Source of the DNA: JBKECP01 sp047974765
GTDB lineage: Bacteria; Pseudomonadota; Gammaproteobacteria; Pseudomonadales; Halieaceae
Direction of reading: 5' to 3'
Length of the DNA stretch: 64,000 nucleotides
Assembly (NCBI GenBank): GCA_047974765.1
Contig: JBKECP010000022.1
Coordinates: forward strand, 1 to 64,000
Of the stretch, positions 8,387 to 17,833 are shown piece after piece. Numbering within the stretch: the first letter of the stretch is position 1; each line of letters begins with the position of its first letter. The notes below the pieces were generated by a model. That model was not told where the DNA came from. It was given only the letters and a program-made list of their open reading frames with translations, and did no database searches. The translations under genes and the position numbers were made by a program.

Positions 8387-11300
8387 ATGAGCAATAAGCG
8401 GGGCAACTCAAATAAGCGAAGCTATTTTGCCTACCTCTGCGTGGTTTTCCTCAATGCCTTTGTCGACCTGGGCCATAAAATCGTTATCCAGAATGCGATC
8501 TTTAAAAGCTATGACGGCCAACAGCAGATTATTCTCACCGCCATTGTCAACGGCCTGATTTTGCTGCCTTTCATCCTGTTATTCTCACCGGCAGGTTTTC
8601 TGGCGGACCGCTTTCCCAAACACCGTATTATTCGTCACGCTGCCGCTATTGCCGTGGTGGCGGTCGGGGCTATCTGTTTTTGCTATTACCAGGGCTGGTT
8701 CTGGGCCGCTTTTGCGCTGACCTTTGCACTGGCAGTACAGAGCGCTATTTATAGCCCGGCCAAATACGGCTATATCAAGGAGCTGGTGGGTGCTAAAAAA
8801 CTGACGGCTGCCAACGGTATGGTGCAGGCACTAACCATTTCCGGCATTCTTTTTGGTACTTTTGTTTTCTCCATTTTGTTCGAATCTCTGCTGCCGTCGG
8901 CGGGCACCGTCAGCCCGGATGAAACGTTGCGTTATATCGCGCCCATTGGCTGGGTGCTATTGGCGCTGGCGCTGCTGGAATGGGTGATTGCCGGTCTGCT
9001 GCCTGTGCGTCGCAAAGGTTCGACGCAGCTGCGTTTTGAGATTGGCCGCTACTTCCGTCTGGGTTATTTGCGACAAAATTTGAAGGTGCTGGGTGAACGC
9101 GAGGCCATCTGGCTGTCAATTATCGGTTTGGCCACTTTCTGGTCTATCTCTCAGGTGATGCTGGCGGCTTTTCCGGCTTTTGCCAAAGAAGCTCTGGGCG
9201 AGACTAATACGGTGATTATTCAGGGCGTGCTGGCTTGCTCCGGTATCGGCATTATGATTGGTTCGCTCATTGCTGGCAAAGCGTCAAAAAACTATATCGA
9301 AACCGGCTTTGTGCCGGTGGGGGCACTGGGTATCGCTATCGGACTGGCACTGTTACCCACGCTGGGCAGTACGGCGGCAATGGCGGTGACCTTCCTGTTG
9401 GTTGGGGTGATGGGTGGGCTGTTTATTGTGCCTTTGAATGCCATGATTCAGTTCCTGGCCAACAAGGATCAGTTGGGTACCGTGCTGGCGGGCAATAACT
9501 GGGTGCAGAACGTCGCCATGCTGAGTGCGCTCTTGCTGACGGTGGTTTTTGCTTCACTGGGCCTGTCCAGTATCGGCTTGTTTGGCTTGCTGACTCTGGT
9601 GGCCTTGATCGGTACGGGTTATACGGTGCGCAAATTGCCGCATTCTCTGGCGCGTATCGTAGCCACTTTTATTCTCAAGCGTCGCTATCGTCTGGAGGTG
9701 GTTGGTTTTGACAACCTGCCCCAGACGGGGGCCACCCTGTTGTTGGGCAATCATATTTCCTGGATTGACTGGGCACTGGTGCAGATGGCTTGTCCGCGGC
9801 CCATTCGTTTTGTCATGCTGAAACGCATTTATGACACATGGTATCTAAAGCCTCTGTTCAAGGCTTTTGGTGTGGTGCCCATTGCTCCGGGTAATAGTGA
9901 GATAGCGCTTGAACGTATCAACGAACTGCTCAGGGCCGGAGAGTGTGTCTGCCTGTTTCCGGAGGGCGCGATCAGCCGCAACGGTCATCTCGGAAAATTT
10001 CACACAGGTTATGAGCGCACGCTCGAAGGTGTGGATAACGGCGTCATTGTGCCGTTTTATCTGCATGGGTTATGGGGTAGCAGTCTGTCGCGGGCGGAAG
10101 AGGGCTTGCGTATGTCGCGGACACCGGATTTTCGGCGTGACCTGATTGTTGCCTTCGGCAAGGCGCTGCCGCTGGATACGGGAGCCAAGGTGCTCAAGCA
10201 GCAGGTGATCGAGCTGTCGGCTATTGCCTGGCAGGCCTACAGCAAAAGCCTCGACTCACTGCCACTCACATGGTTACGCACTGCTCGTCGGGAGCCATCG
10301 CGTATGGCTATTGCCGCCAGTGATGGCCGGGCTTGTAGTGCCGGTTCACTGGTACTGCGTGTGCGTGCCCTGGCCCGTGGTTTGCCGGTGAGCTTGAGTG
10401 GGCGGGTGGGTATTTTTATGCGTCCTGGTGTTGGCAGTAGTGTCACTGTTCTGGCTGCACTTTGTCGGGGATTGACTGTTGTGCCACTCGATCCTGATGG
10501 AGAGCCGGACAGGTGGGCTGCACAAATAAAGGCTGCCAATATCCAGCAGGTACTGACTACTCAGGCCGTTTGGTCTGAAATAAACAGTATTGGCGCCGGT
10601 GTTGATCTGATCTGTATGGATCAATATTTAAGTCCTGAATCCCTGTGGCGACGCAGCCTGTGTCGATTGCAATTCTATCTGTTGCCCGTGCGCTGGTATG
10701 CCCGCTTACAGGGTGTATCTGTCAATGGTAGTGATGCGGCGGTGTTGTTGCAGGATGACAATGGTTCTGCGCATTTACTTAGCCATCGCAACATTGCTGT
10801 TGCCAGCAAACAATTGTCGGATGTCCTGAACATGCGAATGGATGATGTGATTGTATGCAGTCAACCCCTGTCATCGATGGCGGGGTTTTGTATGAGTCTG
10901 CTGATGCCGTTGATGGAGGGTATTCCCGTGCTTTGTCATGAGAGGGTGGAGGATATGCCGGCATTGGCCCGGGCTATTGCCCGTTTCAGTGCAACGCTGC
11001 TGCCGCTCAGGGCTAAACAGCTGTGTTCGCTGGCCGATAGTGACACCATTCATCCGTTGATGCTGGATAGCCTGCGTCTGGCGGTTAGCACTGATGGCGA
11101 GTTAAATGAAGCCGATGAAGCCACTTTTGCACTGCGCTTTGGTGTGCATATTTACGAAGGGTTTGGCTGTACTGCCAGTGCTGGACTGGCCACGCTCAAT
11201 ATTCCCGATACCATTGACTTTAAGGACTGGAAAGTTCAACAGGGCTGTCTGTCTGGTAGTGTCGGCATGCCTTTGCCCGGTACACGTCTGCAAATTGTGG

Positions 11301-11506
11301 GCAAGGATGGTGAACTGTTACCGCTGGGAGTGAGTGGTTCGGTCTGGCTGGGTGGCGTGCAGGTGGGAATGTCGCTTGGTCAGGCGGCGCCGAAGGTGGC
11401 TGGTGAGCGAGTGTTTAAGGATGCACAGGGGCAGCACTGGCTCGATACCGGCCGTCAGGGGCAGCTCAATGAGGAGGGCTTTTTGTTGCTGGCCCCAACT
11501 GACTGA
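8387..11506 (+). CDS. LplT-like MFS transporter / PlsC acyltransferase / degenerate AMP-ligase fusion
   Basis: This roughly 1039-residue inner-membrane protein joins three parts that in E. coli are LplT and Aas, which recycle lysophospholipids. Residues 1-400 form an MFS transporter (FVDLGHKIVIQN..., about 12 membrane segments). Residues about 430-620 are a PlsC acyltransferase with H455-x4-D460 (NHISWID) and FPEGAIS near 523. The rest resembles the acyl-ACP synthetase. There, however, the ATP loop expected near residue 788 is replaced by LLQDDNGSAHLLSHRN. The chain also stops at LDTGRQGQLNEEGFLLLAPTD, before the C-terminal lid with the catalytic lysine. Ligase activity is therefore unlikely, while transport and acyl transfer may remain. 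The start at 8387 has GGAG upstream; 8375 is possible. Confidence 0.85.
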   Translation: MSNKRGNSNKRSYFAYLCVVFLNAFVDLGHKIVIQNAIFKSYDGQQQIILTAIVNGLILLPFILLFSPAGFLADRFPKHRIIRHAAAIAVVAVGAICFCYYQGWFWAAFALTFALAVQSAIYSPAKYGYIKELVGAKKLTAANGMVQALTISGILFGTFVFSILFESLLPSAGTVSPDETLRYIAPIGWVLLALALLEWVIAGLLPVRRKGSTQLRFEIGRYFRLGYLRQNLKVLGEREAIWLSIIGLATFWSISQVMLAAFPAFAKEALGETNTVIIQGVLACSGIGIMIGSLIAGKASKNYIETGFVPVGALGIAIGLALLPTLGSTAAMAVTFLLVGVMGGLFIVPLNAMIQFLANKDQLGTVLAGNNWVQNVAMLSALLLTVVFASLGLSSIGLFGLLTLVALIGTGYTVRKLPHSLARIVATFILKRRYRLEVVGFDNLPQTGATLLLGNHISWIDWALVQMACPRPIRFVMLKRIYDTWYLKPLFKAFGVVPIAPGNSEIALERINELLRAGECVCLFPEGAISRNGHLGKFHTGYERTLEGVDNGVIVPFYLHGLWGSSLSRAEEGLRMSRTPDFRRDLIVAFGKALPLDTGAKVLKQQVIELSAIAWQAYSKSLDSLPLTWLRTARREPSRMAIAASDGRACSAGSLVLRVRALARGLPVSLSGRVGIFMRPGVGSSVTVLAALCRGLTVVPLDPDGEPDRWAAQIKAANIQQVLTTQAVWSEINSIGAGVDLICMDQYLSPESLWRRSLCRLQFYLLPVRWYARLQGVSVNGSDAAVLLQDDNGSAHLLSHRNIAVASKQLSDVLNMRMDDVIVCSQPLSSMAGFCMSLLMPLMEGIPVLCHERVEDMPALARAIARFSATLLPLRAKQLCSLADSDTIHPLMLDSLRLAVSTDGELNEADEATFALRFGVHIYEGFGCTASAGLATLNIPDTIDFKDWKVQQGCLSGSVGMPLPGTRLQIVGKDGELLPLGVSGSVWLGGVQVGMSLGQAAPKVAGERVFKDAQGQHWLDTGRQGQLNEEGFLLLAPTD

Positions 11507-11514
11507 GCTGGCGT

Positions 11515-11547
11515 CCCGGCCAGATTTAGCTGGCCATCCAGGCCGGG
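11515..11547. terminator. Hairpin between convergent genes
   Basis: GGCCAG-ATTTAG-CTGGCC forms a tight stem, and an outer CCCGGCC / GGCCGGG pairing is an alternative. The hairpin contains the cysteine synthase stop codon and lies between two convergent genes. It lacks a T-run, so intrinsic termination is not certain. Confidence 0.4.
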
Positions 11548-12527
11548 AAGGGCAGCTTGTGCCGCATTAGAAATTCCGGGTTGAACAGTTTGCTGTGGTA
11601 GCGGCTGCCTGCGTCGCAAAGTACCGTCACAATAGTATGCCCCGGCCCCATTTCACGAGCCAGTTCAACCGCGCCGGCGATGTTGATGCCGGAGGAACCA
11701 CCCACTGATATTCCCTCGTTTTTGAGCAGGTTGAAGATATAGGGCAGGGCGTTATCGTCATCCACCTGACAGCAAAAATCCACATCCACACCCTGTAAAT
11801 TTCCGGGCACGAAAGAGATACCAACACCTTCGATGATGGAATTGCCAGCCAGACCATCACTAGCCCTGAAGTGGCTGTAAAGACCGGAACCCAGAGGATC
11901 AGCCAAGCCAATTTTAATTTCGGGTTTGTTCTCGCGTAGAGCGGCTGCCACGCCCGCGAGGGTACCGCCGGTACCGACCGAGCAGATAAAACCATCGATA
12001 TTACCATCGGTTTGTTGCCAGATTTCCCGCCCGGTAGTAGCGTAGTGGATACGCCAGTTGGCCTGATTATCGAACTGTCGGGCCCAGGTGGCACCATTTG
12101 GTTCTTCGTGAGCCCGGCCCCGGGCGACATTTTCAGCGGTGTGAATATAGTGCTGAGGACTGTCGTAGGCTGTTGCCGGTACTAAAATCAGATCGGCCCC
12201 GAGCATCTCCAGCTGATCGACCTTCTCCTGACTGGCGGTCTGAGGCATAACAATGACAGATTGATAACCGAGTGCATTGGCCACCAGCGTCAGTCCGATG
12301 CCTGTATTGCCAACAGTGCCCTCGACAATAACGCCGCCCGGGCGTAGTTCACCGGCGGTCTCCGCCGCACGGATGATCCCCAGGGCGGTACGATCTTTGA
12401 TTGAGCCTCCGGGATTCATAAATTCAGCTTTGCCGTAGATATGGCAGCCGGTCAGTTCGGATACCTCTTTTAAATACAGCAGCGGGGTGTTGCCGATTAA
12501 ATCGAGAATGCTGGACTGCTCGGGCAT
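11526..12527 (-). CDS. Cysteine synthase (O-acetylserine sulfhydrylase family)
   Basis: This PLP enzyme makes L-cysteine from O-acetylserine and sulfide in the cytosol. It has 333 residues, as in the CysK/CysM group. The PLP lysine is K44 (NPGGSIKDRTA). The substrate loop reads GTVGNTGIG (70-78), where most CysK proteins have TSGNTG. The phosphate-binding GTGGTLAGV is present. The diverging neighbour is metY, so the two may share regulation through the 12528-12706 interval. CysK against CysM cannot be decided from the sequence alone. Confidence 0.9.
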   Translation of the reverse strand: MPEQSSILDLIGNTPLLYLKEVSELTGCHIYGKAEFMNPGGSIKDRTALGIIRAAETAGELRPGGVIVEGTVGNTGIGLTLVANALGYQSVIVMPQTASQEKVDQLEMLGADLILVPATAYDSPQHYIHTAENVARGRAHEEPNGATWARQFDNQANWRIHYATTGREIWQQTDGNIDGFICSVGTGGTLAGVAAALRENKPEIKIGLADPLGSGLYSHFRASDGLAGNSIIEGVGISFVPGNLQGVDVDFCCQVDDDNALPYIFNLLKNEGISVGGSSGINIAGAVELAREMGPGHTIVTVLCDAGSRYHSKLFNPEFLMRHKLPFPAWMAS

Positions 12528-12706
12528 GGTGCCTCCTGCGGCGCGTTATGCTGATGCATCATTATTACGGTCATTACAAAATTTCGCCAGCTATTGAGCA
12601 GGCCATTACCGGCAATACTTGCCAGCTGGGCCGCTTCTGATAGTCTCACCTGTAGCTGCGGGTGTTATACCCGATAACTGACAATGACAGGGAGCCACAA
12701 TCAACA

Positions 12707-13984
12707 ATGAAAGCTGAAACTATTGCACTGCATGTTGGCTATGAAGGTGATCCGGCCAGCCATGCGGCCACAGCGCCTATTTACCAGACAACATCTTACA
12801 CTTTTGATAATACCCAGCATGGTGCGGACCTGTTTGATCTGAAAGTGGCGGGCAATATCTACACGCGGATCACCAACCCCACTACGGCGGTTTTAGAGGC
12901 GCGGCTGGCTGCGCTTGAAGGCGGTGTGGGTGCGCTGGCACTGGCCTCAGGCGCTGCTGCCATTCGTTACGCTATTGAAGCCATTGCCGAAGTGGGCTGC
13001 AATATTGTCAGTACTTCTCAACTTTATGGCGGCACCTACAATCTGTTTGCTCACACTTTTCCGAGACAGGGCATTGAAGTGCGCTTTGCCGGAGCTGATG
13101 ATTTCGATGCTGTCGCCCGCTTGATTGATGGTAATACCCGCGCTCTGTACTGTGAATCTATCGGCAATCCGGCGGGTAATGTGGTTGATATTGCCCGTTG
13201 GGCAGATATTGCCCATGCCGCCGGTGTACCGTTGATTGTCGATAACACCGTCGCTACACCCTTGCTGTGCCGGGCTTTTGATCTGGGTGCAGATATTGTG
13301 GTTCATTCCTTGACTAAATACATTGGTGGACACGGTACCACCCTGGGTGGGGCTATTGTCGACTCCGGCAAGTTTGACTGGGCGGCCCACCCTGAGCGTT
13401 TCTCCATTATGTCAACACCCGACCCGTCTTATCACGGTGTGGTTTATACCGAAGCTATGGGGTCGGCTGCTTATATCACCCGCTGCCGTGTGGTACCCCT
13501 GCGCAACACTGGCGCAGCGCTTGCCCCGCACAGTGCCTTTTTACTGATGCAAGGTCTGGAAACGCTTGCTCTGCGCATGGAGCGACATTGCGAAAATACC
13601 CAGCAGGTAGCCCAATACCTGGCGACTCATGAGCAGGTGAGCTGGGTTAGCTATGCCGGTCTGGCGGACAGCCCTCACTATGCCAATTGTCAGAAAATCT
13701 GTGGTGGTCGTGCCTCGGGTATTCTCAGTTTTGGTATCAAGGGCGGTAAGGATGCAGGTGCCCGTTTTATTGATGCTCTGCAACTGATTTTACGGCTGGT
13801 AAATATTGGTGATGCAAAATCGCTTGCCTGTCATCCAGCCACCACAACCCACCGACAACTCAATGTACAGGAGTTGGCGTCGGCCGGAGTAAGTGAGGAT
13901 ATGGTTCGTCTGTCGATAGGCATAGAGCATATCGATGATATTCTGGCTGATATTGAACAGGCGCTTGCTGTAAGCAAGGGTTAG
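12707..13984 (+). CDS. metY: O-acetylhomoserine sulfhydrylase
   Basis: This 425-residue enzyme of the Cys/Met PLP family forms homocysteine directly from O-acetylhomoserine and sulfide. The PLP lysine is K204 (HSLTKYIGGHGTT). The NPTTAVLEARLAALEGG segment and the C-terminal SLACHPATTTHRQL are typical of MetY. The ATG at 12707 begins the conserved KAETIALHVGYEGD; the longer frame from 12662 has no family support. A GGGAG site lies 12 bases upstream. It is followed with almost no gap by the ChaC-like gene, which suggests one transcript. Confidence 0.92.
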   Translation: MKAETIALHVGYEGDPASHAATAPIYQTTSYTFDNTQHGADLFDLKVAGNIYTRITNPTTAVLEARLAALEGGVGALALASGAAAIRYAIEAIAEVGCNIVSTSQLYGGTYNLFAHTFPRQGIEVRFAGADDFDAVARLIDGNTRALYCESIGNPAGNVVDIARWADIAHAAGVPLIVDNTVATPLLCRAFDLGADIVVHSLTKYIGGHGTTLGGAIVDSGKFDWAAHPERFSIMSTPDPSYHGVVYTEAMGSAAYITRCRVVPLRNTGAALAPHSAFLLMQGLETLALRMERHCENTQQVAQYLATHEQVSWVSYAGLADSPHYANCQKICGGRASGILSFGIKGGKDAGARFIDALQLILRLVNIGDAKSLACHPATTTHRQLNVQELASAGVSEDMVRLSIGIEHIDDILADIEQALAVSKG

Positions 13985-13986
13985 TC

Positions 13987-14535
13987 TTGTTTATATCAGA
14001 GCTTGTTTCAATGCCTGTCGGGCAGGGTGACAACTGGGTTTTTGGTTATGGTTCACTGATCTACAAGGTGGATTTCCCCTACCTGCGCCGGGAGGTGGCC
14101 AGTATTAAGGGTTGGCAGCGGCGCTTCTGGCAGGGTTCACACGATCATCGCGGAACGCCTCAGCAGCCGGGGCGAGTGGTTACGCTGGTGCCTTCACCGC
14201 TGACTATTTGCAAAGGTGTAGCCTATCGGGTGGAGCCCCAGGTTATTGAGCACCTGGATTATCGTGAGAAAAACGGCTATCGCCGTATAAGCACATCGAT
14301 AGCGCTATCTGATAGCGGAGCACAGGTTGATGGCGTGTTCTATATTGCTGCACCTGACAATGAGGCTTTTTTAGGTGAGGCGCCGGTTGAGGATATTGCC
14401 CGCCATATCAGCCGCGCCCATGGACCCAGTGGCAGCAATCGTGATTATGTGTTGCATCTGGCGCAGGCACTGCGTGAGCTGGAAGATAATGATGAGCATG
14501 TAATGGCACTGGAAGCACTGTTGCTCGGATGCTGA
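13987..14535 (+). CDS. ChaC-like gamma-glutamylcyclotransferase
   Basis: The ChaC family releases 5-oxoproline from glutathione. The glycine-rich VFGYGSLIYK loop near the N terminus and the acidic residue in LDYREKNGYRR, the presumed catalytic glutamate, are both present. The length, 182 residues, fits. The start is uncertain: TTG at 13987 has AAGGG six bases upstream inside the metY end, while ATG at 14011 has a weaker site. It follows metY by two bases, so it fits a sulfur/thiol unit (cysteine synthase, metY, glutathione breakdown). Confidence 0.82.
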   Translation: MFISELVSMPVGQGDNWVFGYGSLIYKVDFPYLRREVASIKGWQRRFWQGSHDHRGTPQQPGRVVTLVPSPLTICKGVAYRVEPQVIEHLDYREKNGYRRISTSIALSDSGAQVDGVFYIAAPDNEAFLGEAPVEDIARHISRAHGPSGSNRDYVLHLAQALRELEDNDEHVMALEALLLGC

Positions 14536-14571
14536 TGTACGTTAAATAACGATTCAAAACGGGAAAATATC

Positions 14572-15576
14572 ATGAAAGAACCCTTTAAGGCGGTAGTCGT
14601 TGAAGAGACAGATGGGACACTAAAAAGCCGCCTCGGTGAATTGACACTGGCAGATCTGCCCGATGAGGATGTGCTCATTGAAGTGAGCCATTCCACGGTT
14701 AATTACAAGGATGGTCTGGCGGTCTCCGGACACAGTAGCGTGCGTATTGCACAGCGTTTTCCCATGGTGGCAGGTATTGATCTGGCTGGTATGGTGGTGG
14801 AATCCCGTGATCCTCAATGGCAGTCAGGTGATCGTGTGCTGGTTAATGGTTACGGCCTGGCAGAACATTACTGGGGCGGTTATTGTCAGTATGCACGCAT
14901 GAAGGGTGAGTGGCTGGTGCGTATCCCTGATAATTTGTCCAACGAGCAAGCCATGGCCTTTGGTACTGCTGGCTATACCGCCATGCTCTGTGTACTGACA
15001 GTATTGGATCACGGTGTTAAACCTGAAGATGGCCCGATATTGGTAACGGGTGCCTCGGGTGGTGTTGGTAGTGTGGCGCTCAGCCTGCTGGCCGATATGG
15101 GTTGTGAAGTAACAGCTGTGACGGGCAATGTAGTGGCCAATGAAGCCTTTTTAAAAGGGCTGGGTGCGCAGCGTGTTATTGCCCGCGATGAATTGGCGCG
15201 CCCGTCAAAACCACTGGAGGCTGAGCAGTGGACTGCTGTGGTTGATTGTGTTGGCGGTAGTACGGTCGCTACAGCGCTGGCGCAGGTGAAATATGGTGGT
15301 GTGGTCGCCATGACCGGACTGGCTGGTGGTGTTGAACTGAATACGACGGTCATGCCTTTTATTCTGCGCAATGTGGCATTAAAAGGTGTGGATTCCGTCA
15401 TGGCCAGCCAGGCCACTCGTCAGCGAGCCTGGCACCGTATCGCCGAGACGTTTAACGCCAATAAACTCGCTGCAATCTACCAGTTGGCTCCCTTAACAGA
15501 AGTGATTGCACTATGTGATCAGATTCTTGCCGGTACGATTAAAGGGCGGGTGGTGATTGAGGTTCAGCAGGGCTGA
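14572..15576 (+). CDS. AcuI/YhdH-family quinone oxidoreductase (acrylyl-CoA-reductase-like)
   Basis: This 334-residue medium-chain reductase belongs to the YhdH/AcuI group, which uses NADPH to reduce acryloyl-CoA, a toxic intermediate in propionate and DMSP metabolism. Visible are STVNYKDGLA near the N terminus, the GTAGYTAMLCV segment, the nucleotide loop VTGASGGVGSVA, and a C-terminal GTIKGRVVIEV. No zinc-ligand cysteines are present, as expected for this branch. It sits 36 bases after the ChaC gene and 8 bases before the HD gene. The substrate in this organism is inferred. Confidence 0.88.
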   Translation: MKEPFKAVVVEETDGTLKSRLGELTLADLPDEDVLIEVSHSTVNYKDGLAVSGHSSVRIAQRFPMVAGIDLAGMVVESRDPQWQSGDRVLVNGYGLAEHYWGGYCQYARMKGEWLVRIPDNLSNEQAMAFGTAGYTAMLCVLTVLDHGVKPEDGPILVTGASGGVGSVALSLLADMGCEVTAVTGNVVANEAFLKGLGAQRVIARDELARPSKPLEAEQWTAVVDCVGGSTVATALAQVKYGGVVAMTGLAGGVELNTTVMPFILRNVALKGVDSVMASQATRQRAWHRIAETFNANKLAAIYQLAPLTEVIALCDQILAGTIKGRVVIEVQQG

Positions 15577-15584
15577 TTGTAATA

Positions 15585-16241
15585 GTGAACACTTCGTTGC
15601 TTGAAAACTCCTGGCGGCGTTGCTGGCAGGGGCTTGCCGCCAATGGTTCCGGTTTGACGCTTATGCAGCATTTGCTTGGCGCCTGGCGGGAACCTCATCG
15701 CTATTATCACAGTGAACAGCACTTACTGGAATGTTTGCAGCTTTTTGAACAGCATTCATCATTGGCCCAGGCACCAGCTGAGCTGGAAATGGCACTGTGG
15801 TTCCACGATGCTATTTATGACACACAAGCTCATGATAATGAAGTGCGCAGTGCCGATTGGGCAGTAGAAGCGTTGACTGCTGCGGGCGTTACACCTGAGC
15901 GTGTAGACAGGATAAAAACACATATTCTGGCAACGCAGCATACGGTTTTGCCGCAGATGAGTGATGAACAATTGCTGGTGGATATTGACCTTGCCATCCT
16001 CGGTGCCGATAGCCAGCGATATGAGCAGTATGAGTGTCAGATCCGGCAGGAATACTACTTTGTGCCTGAGGTGCTTTTCACTACAAAACGCCGTGAAATT
16101 TTATCCTCATTTCTCAGCCGTGATGTACTCTATAGCACGGCGGCTATGCGCCAGGCACTTGATAAGCAGGCGCGAATCAATCTGGGGCGGTCGCTGAAAA
16201 ATCTACCGCCGACGGATAAAGCCTCTGGTATTGAAATATAG
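15585..16241 (+). CDS. HD-domain metal-dependent phosphohydrolase
   Basis: The 218-residue protein matches the conserved bacterial HD family often listed as predicted metal-dependent phosphohydrolase. Metal ligands can be read as H in YHSEQHL, HD in WFHDAIYD, and D in DIDLAILG. The substrate is unknown. The GTG start follows the acuI-like stop by eight bases and the next gene starts two bases after its stop, so it lies inside a tight operon. Confidence 0.8.
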   Translation: MNTSLLENSWRRCWQGLAANGSGLTLMQHLLGAWREPHRYYHSEQHLLECLQLFEQHSSLAQAPAELEMALWFHDAIYDTQAHDNEVRSADWAVEALTAAGVTPERVDRIKTHILATQHTVLPQMSDEQLLVDIDLAILGADSQRYEQYECQIRQEYYFVPEVLFTTKRREILSSFLSRDVLYSTAAMRQALDKQARINLGRSLKNLPPTDKASGIEI

Positions 16242-16243
16242 TT

Positions 16244-16543
16244 ATGGCTATTGTTTTTGGTGGTGTCCTGGGGCTGTTTGTTATCGCCAGTTTGTTGGCT
16301 GCCACTCTTTTCAGAAAATGCAACAAACCCGGCAGGCAGGTCTGCTCTGTGCTGTTGGCCTGGCTTATTGCCACTGTGCTGGCCGCTTATGGTATGGCCA
16401 ATGGTGAAGAGCCAGACTTTATCAGTTCTGCCCTTATTTACGGGGCCGCAGCCATTATTTTGCTGGCAATCTATCTGGGGGTCTATTTCGCCAGGGAGCT
16501 GATGGCGGAGCAGGGGGGCACCGACAGGGATAAGTGTAGTTGA
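16244..16543 (+). CDS. Small three-helix membrane protein of unknown function
   Basis: The 99-residue product has three hydrophobic stretches (about residues 2-22, 35-50 and 63-85) and a charged C terminus. I do not recognise a family. The ATG comes two bases after the HD gene stop, which suggests translational coupling and a shared transcript. An overlapping frame at 16251 is a shadow. It is the last gene before the oppositely oriented tRNA. Confidence 0.65.
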   Translation: MAIVFGGVLGLFVIASLLAATLFRKCNKPGRQVCSVLLAWLIATVLAAYGMANGEEPDFISSALIYGAAAIILLAIYLGVYFARELMAEQGGTDRDKCS

Positions 16544-16609
16544 ACGAATTGACCTTAAAGATGATCCAAGGCCTGTAAAACACCCAGGCAGAATGCTTTT
16601 TCATAAAAA

Positions 16610-16686
16610 TGGCCCGCCCGAGAGGATTCGAACCTCTGACCTTTGCCTCCGGAGGGCAACGCTCTATCCAGCTGAGCTACGGGCGG
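16610..16686 (-). tRNA. tRNA-Arg (anticodon CCG)
   Basis: Read on the minus strand, a full cloverleaf is visible. The acceptor stem CCGCCCG pairs with CGGGCGG, the D-arm contains AGCTCAGCTGGATAGAGC, and the anticodon loop is CTCCGGA with CCG at 16652-16650. The T-arm is AGAGGTTCGAATCCTCT and the CCA end is encoded. No integrase or repeated attachment sequence is seen nearby. Confidence 0.97.
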
Positions 16687-16908
16687 TTTAGCTAATTTAA
16701 TACAAATATCCTGCAATGCTCCTCCAGGCGAGTTCTGCCTGGATAGAGGTTGCGAATCATACCCAGTTCACGCTGGCTAGTCCATTGCCTGACCCAATTG
16801 AGGTGCTTGTCGGAATCTCTCAATGCGGTAATGATGGTAACTGTGTGGGCTGTCTCTGTAGAGAGCAGTTTTTTTACTCTCAATAATAAGAAAACGGGGG
16901 TCTCGCGC

Positions 16909-17817
16909 ATGCGAGGAACGTACAGAGGTCATATTGAACTGGCTCATCAGGAGTTCGGGTTCAAAAAAAAACCTCCGATATTGCTGATTATGGGCCTTGG
17001 CGCCCAGATGGTGCAGTGGCCGGATGTTTTTTGTGAGGAGTTGGCGAGCAGAGGCTTTCGTGTTATTCGTTTTGATAACCGTGATGTGGGCGAATCCACT
17101 TGGCTGGACAGTTGCTCAGCGCCCAGTCTGATCAGGCTGACGGTATTAAGGCGGCTGGGGTTTGCTTGTTCTGTACCTTACACGCTTGAAGATATGGCCG
17201 ATGATGCCATTGGTTTGCTGGATACGCTGGGTATTCCCGAAGCGCATGTTGTGGGTGCTTCAATGGGTGGGATGATCGGACAGTTGATGGCTATTTACCA
17301 TCCTGAGCGGGTATTGTCGCTGACCTCCATTATGTCTTCCACAGGTAATCCGTGCCTGCCCAGAGCAGCGCGGGAATTGACCCGAAAAATTATAATGCCC
17401 TCACCGGATGTCAATGATTTTGAGGCCTGTGTTCAGCATGCCATGCGTATCAATAAGCTGCTGATGAGCCCGGCTTATCCATCAACTGATGAACAGCTGC
17501 GCGAGCGGGTTGAACAGGTGGTGTCTCGCGGTGTGAATCCTGCGGGGAAGTTGCGCCAAATCGCAGCGATTATGGTTGCTGATGACCGGCGTTGTGGCCT
17601 GGCCAGGTTGCGTATTCCCAGTGCCGTAATTCACGGCAACGCTGACCGCCTGGTGCCGGTGGCGCACGGGCTGGATATTGCCAGTGTTACGCCGGAGGCT
17701 GAATTGGAACTCATTGATGGCATGGCGCATGACTTGCCCACTGCACTGGTGCCGCGAATGGTTGATATCATCGAGCGCACGGCCCGACGACGCACAATTA
17801 TGCGCGCTGCCGGTTAG
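16909..17817 (+). CDS. Alpha/beta-hydrolase
   Basis: This 302-residue cytosolic hydrolase has an oxyanion segment LLIMGLGAQMVQWP, the nucleophile elbow GASMGG, an acid region VIHGNADRLVP, and the histidine in DGMAHDLP. The pattern resembles esterases or lipases related to aclacinomycin methylesterase-like proteins; the substrate is unknown. The ATG at 16909 begins the conserved part and has GGGGG nine bases upstream. A longer frame from 16750 overlaps the probable promoter region and is not supported. Confidence 0.82.
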   Translation: MRGTYRGHIELAHQEFGFKKKPPILLIMGLGAQMVQWPDVFCEELASRGFRVIRFDNRDVGESTWLDSCSAPSLIRLTVLRRLGFACSVPYTLEDMADDAIGLLDTLGIPEAHVVGASMGGMIGQLMAIYHPERVLSLTSIMSSTGNPCLPRAARELTRKIIMPSPDVNDFEACVQHAMRINKLLMSPAYPSTDEQLRERVEQVVSRGVNPAGKLRQIAAIMVADDRRCGLARLRIPSAVIHGNADRLVPVAHGLDIASVTPEAELELIDGMAHDLPTALVPRMVDIIERTARRRTIMRAAG

Positions 17818-17833
17818 CATTTACCAATTAGGT

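Noticed and set aside
11486..11525. Truncation of the ligase domain as a frameshift
   Set aside because: No conserved lid sequence is visible in any frame after 11506; the next gene's tail begins within 20 bases.
16610..16686. tRNA-Arg as an integration hotspot
   Set aside because: No integrase, no direct repeat of the tRNA end and no change in gene style follow it; xerC is a housekeeping recombinase.
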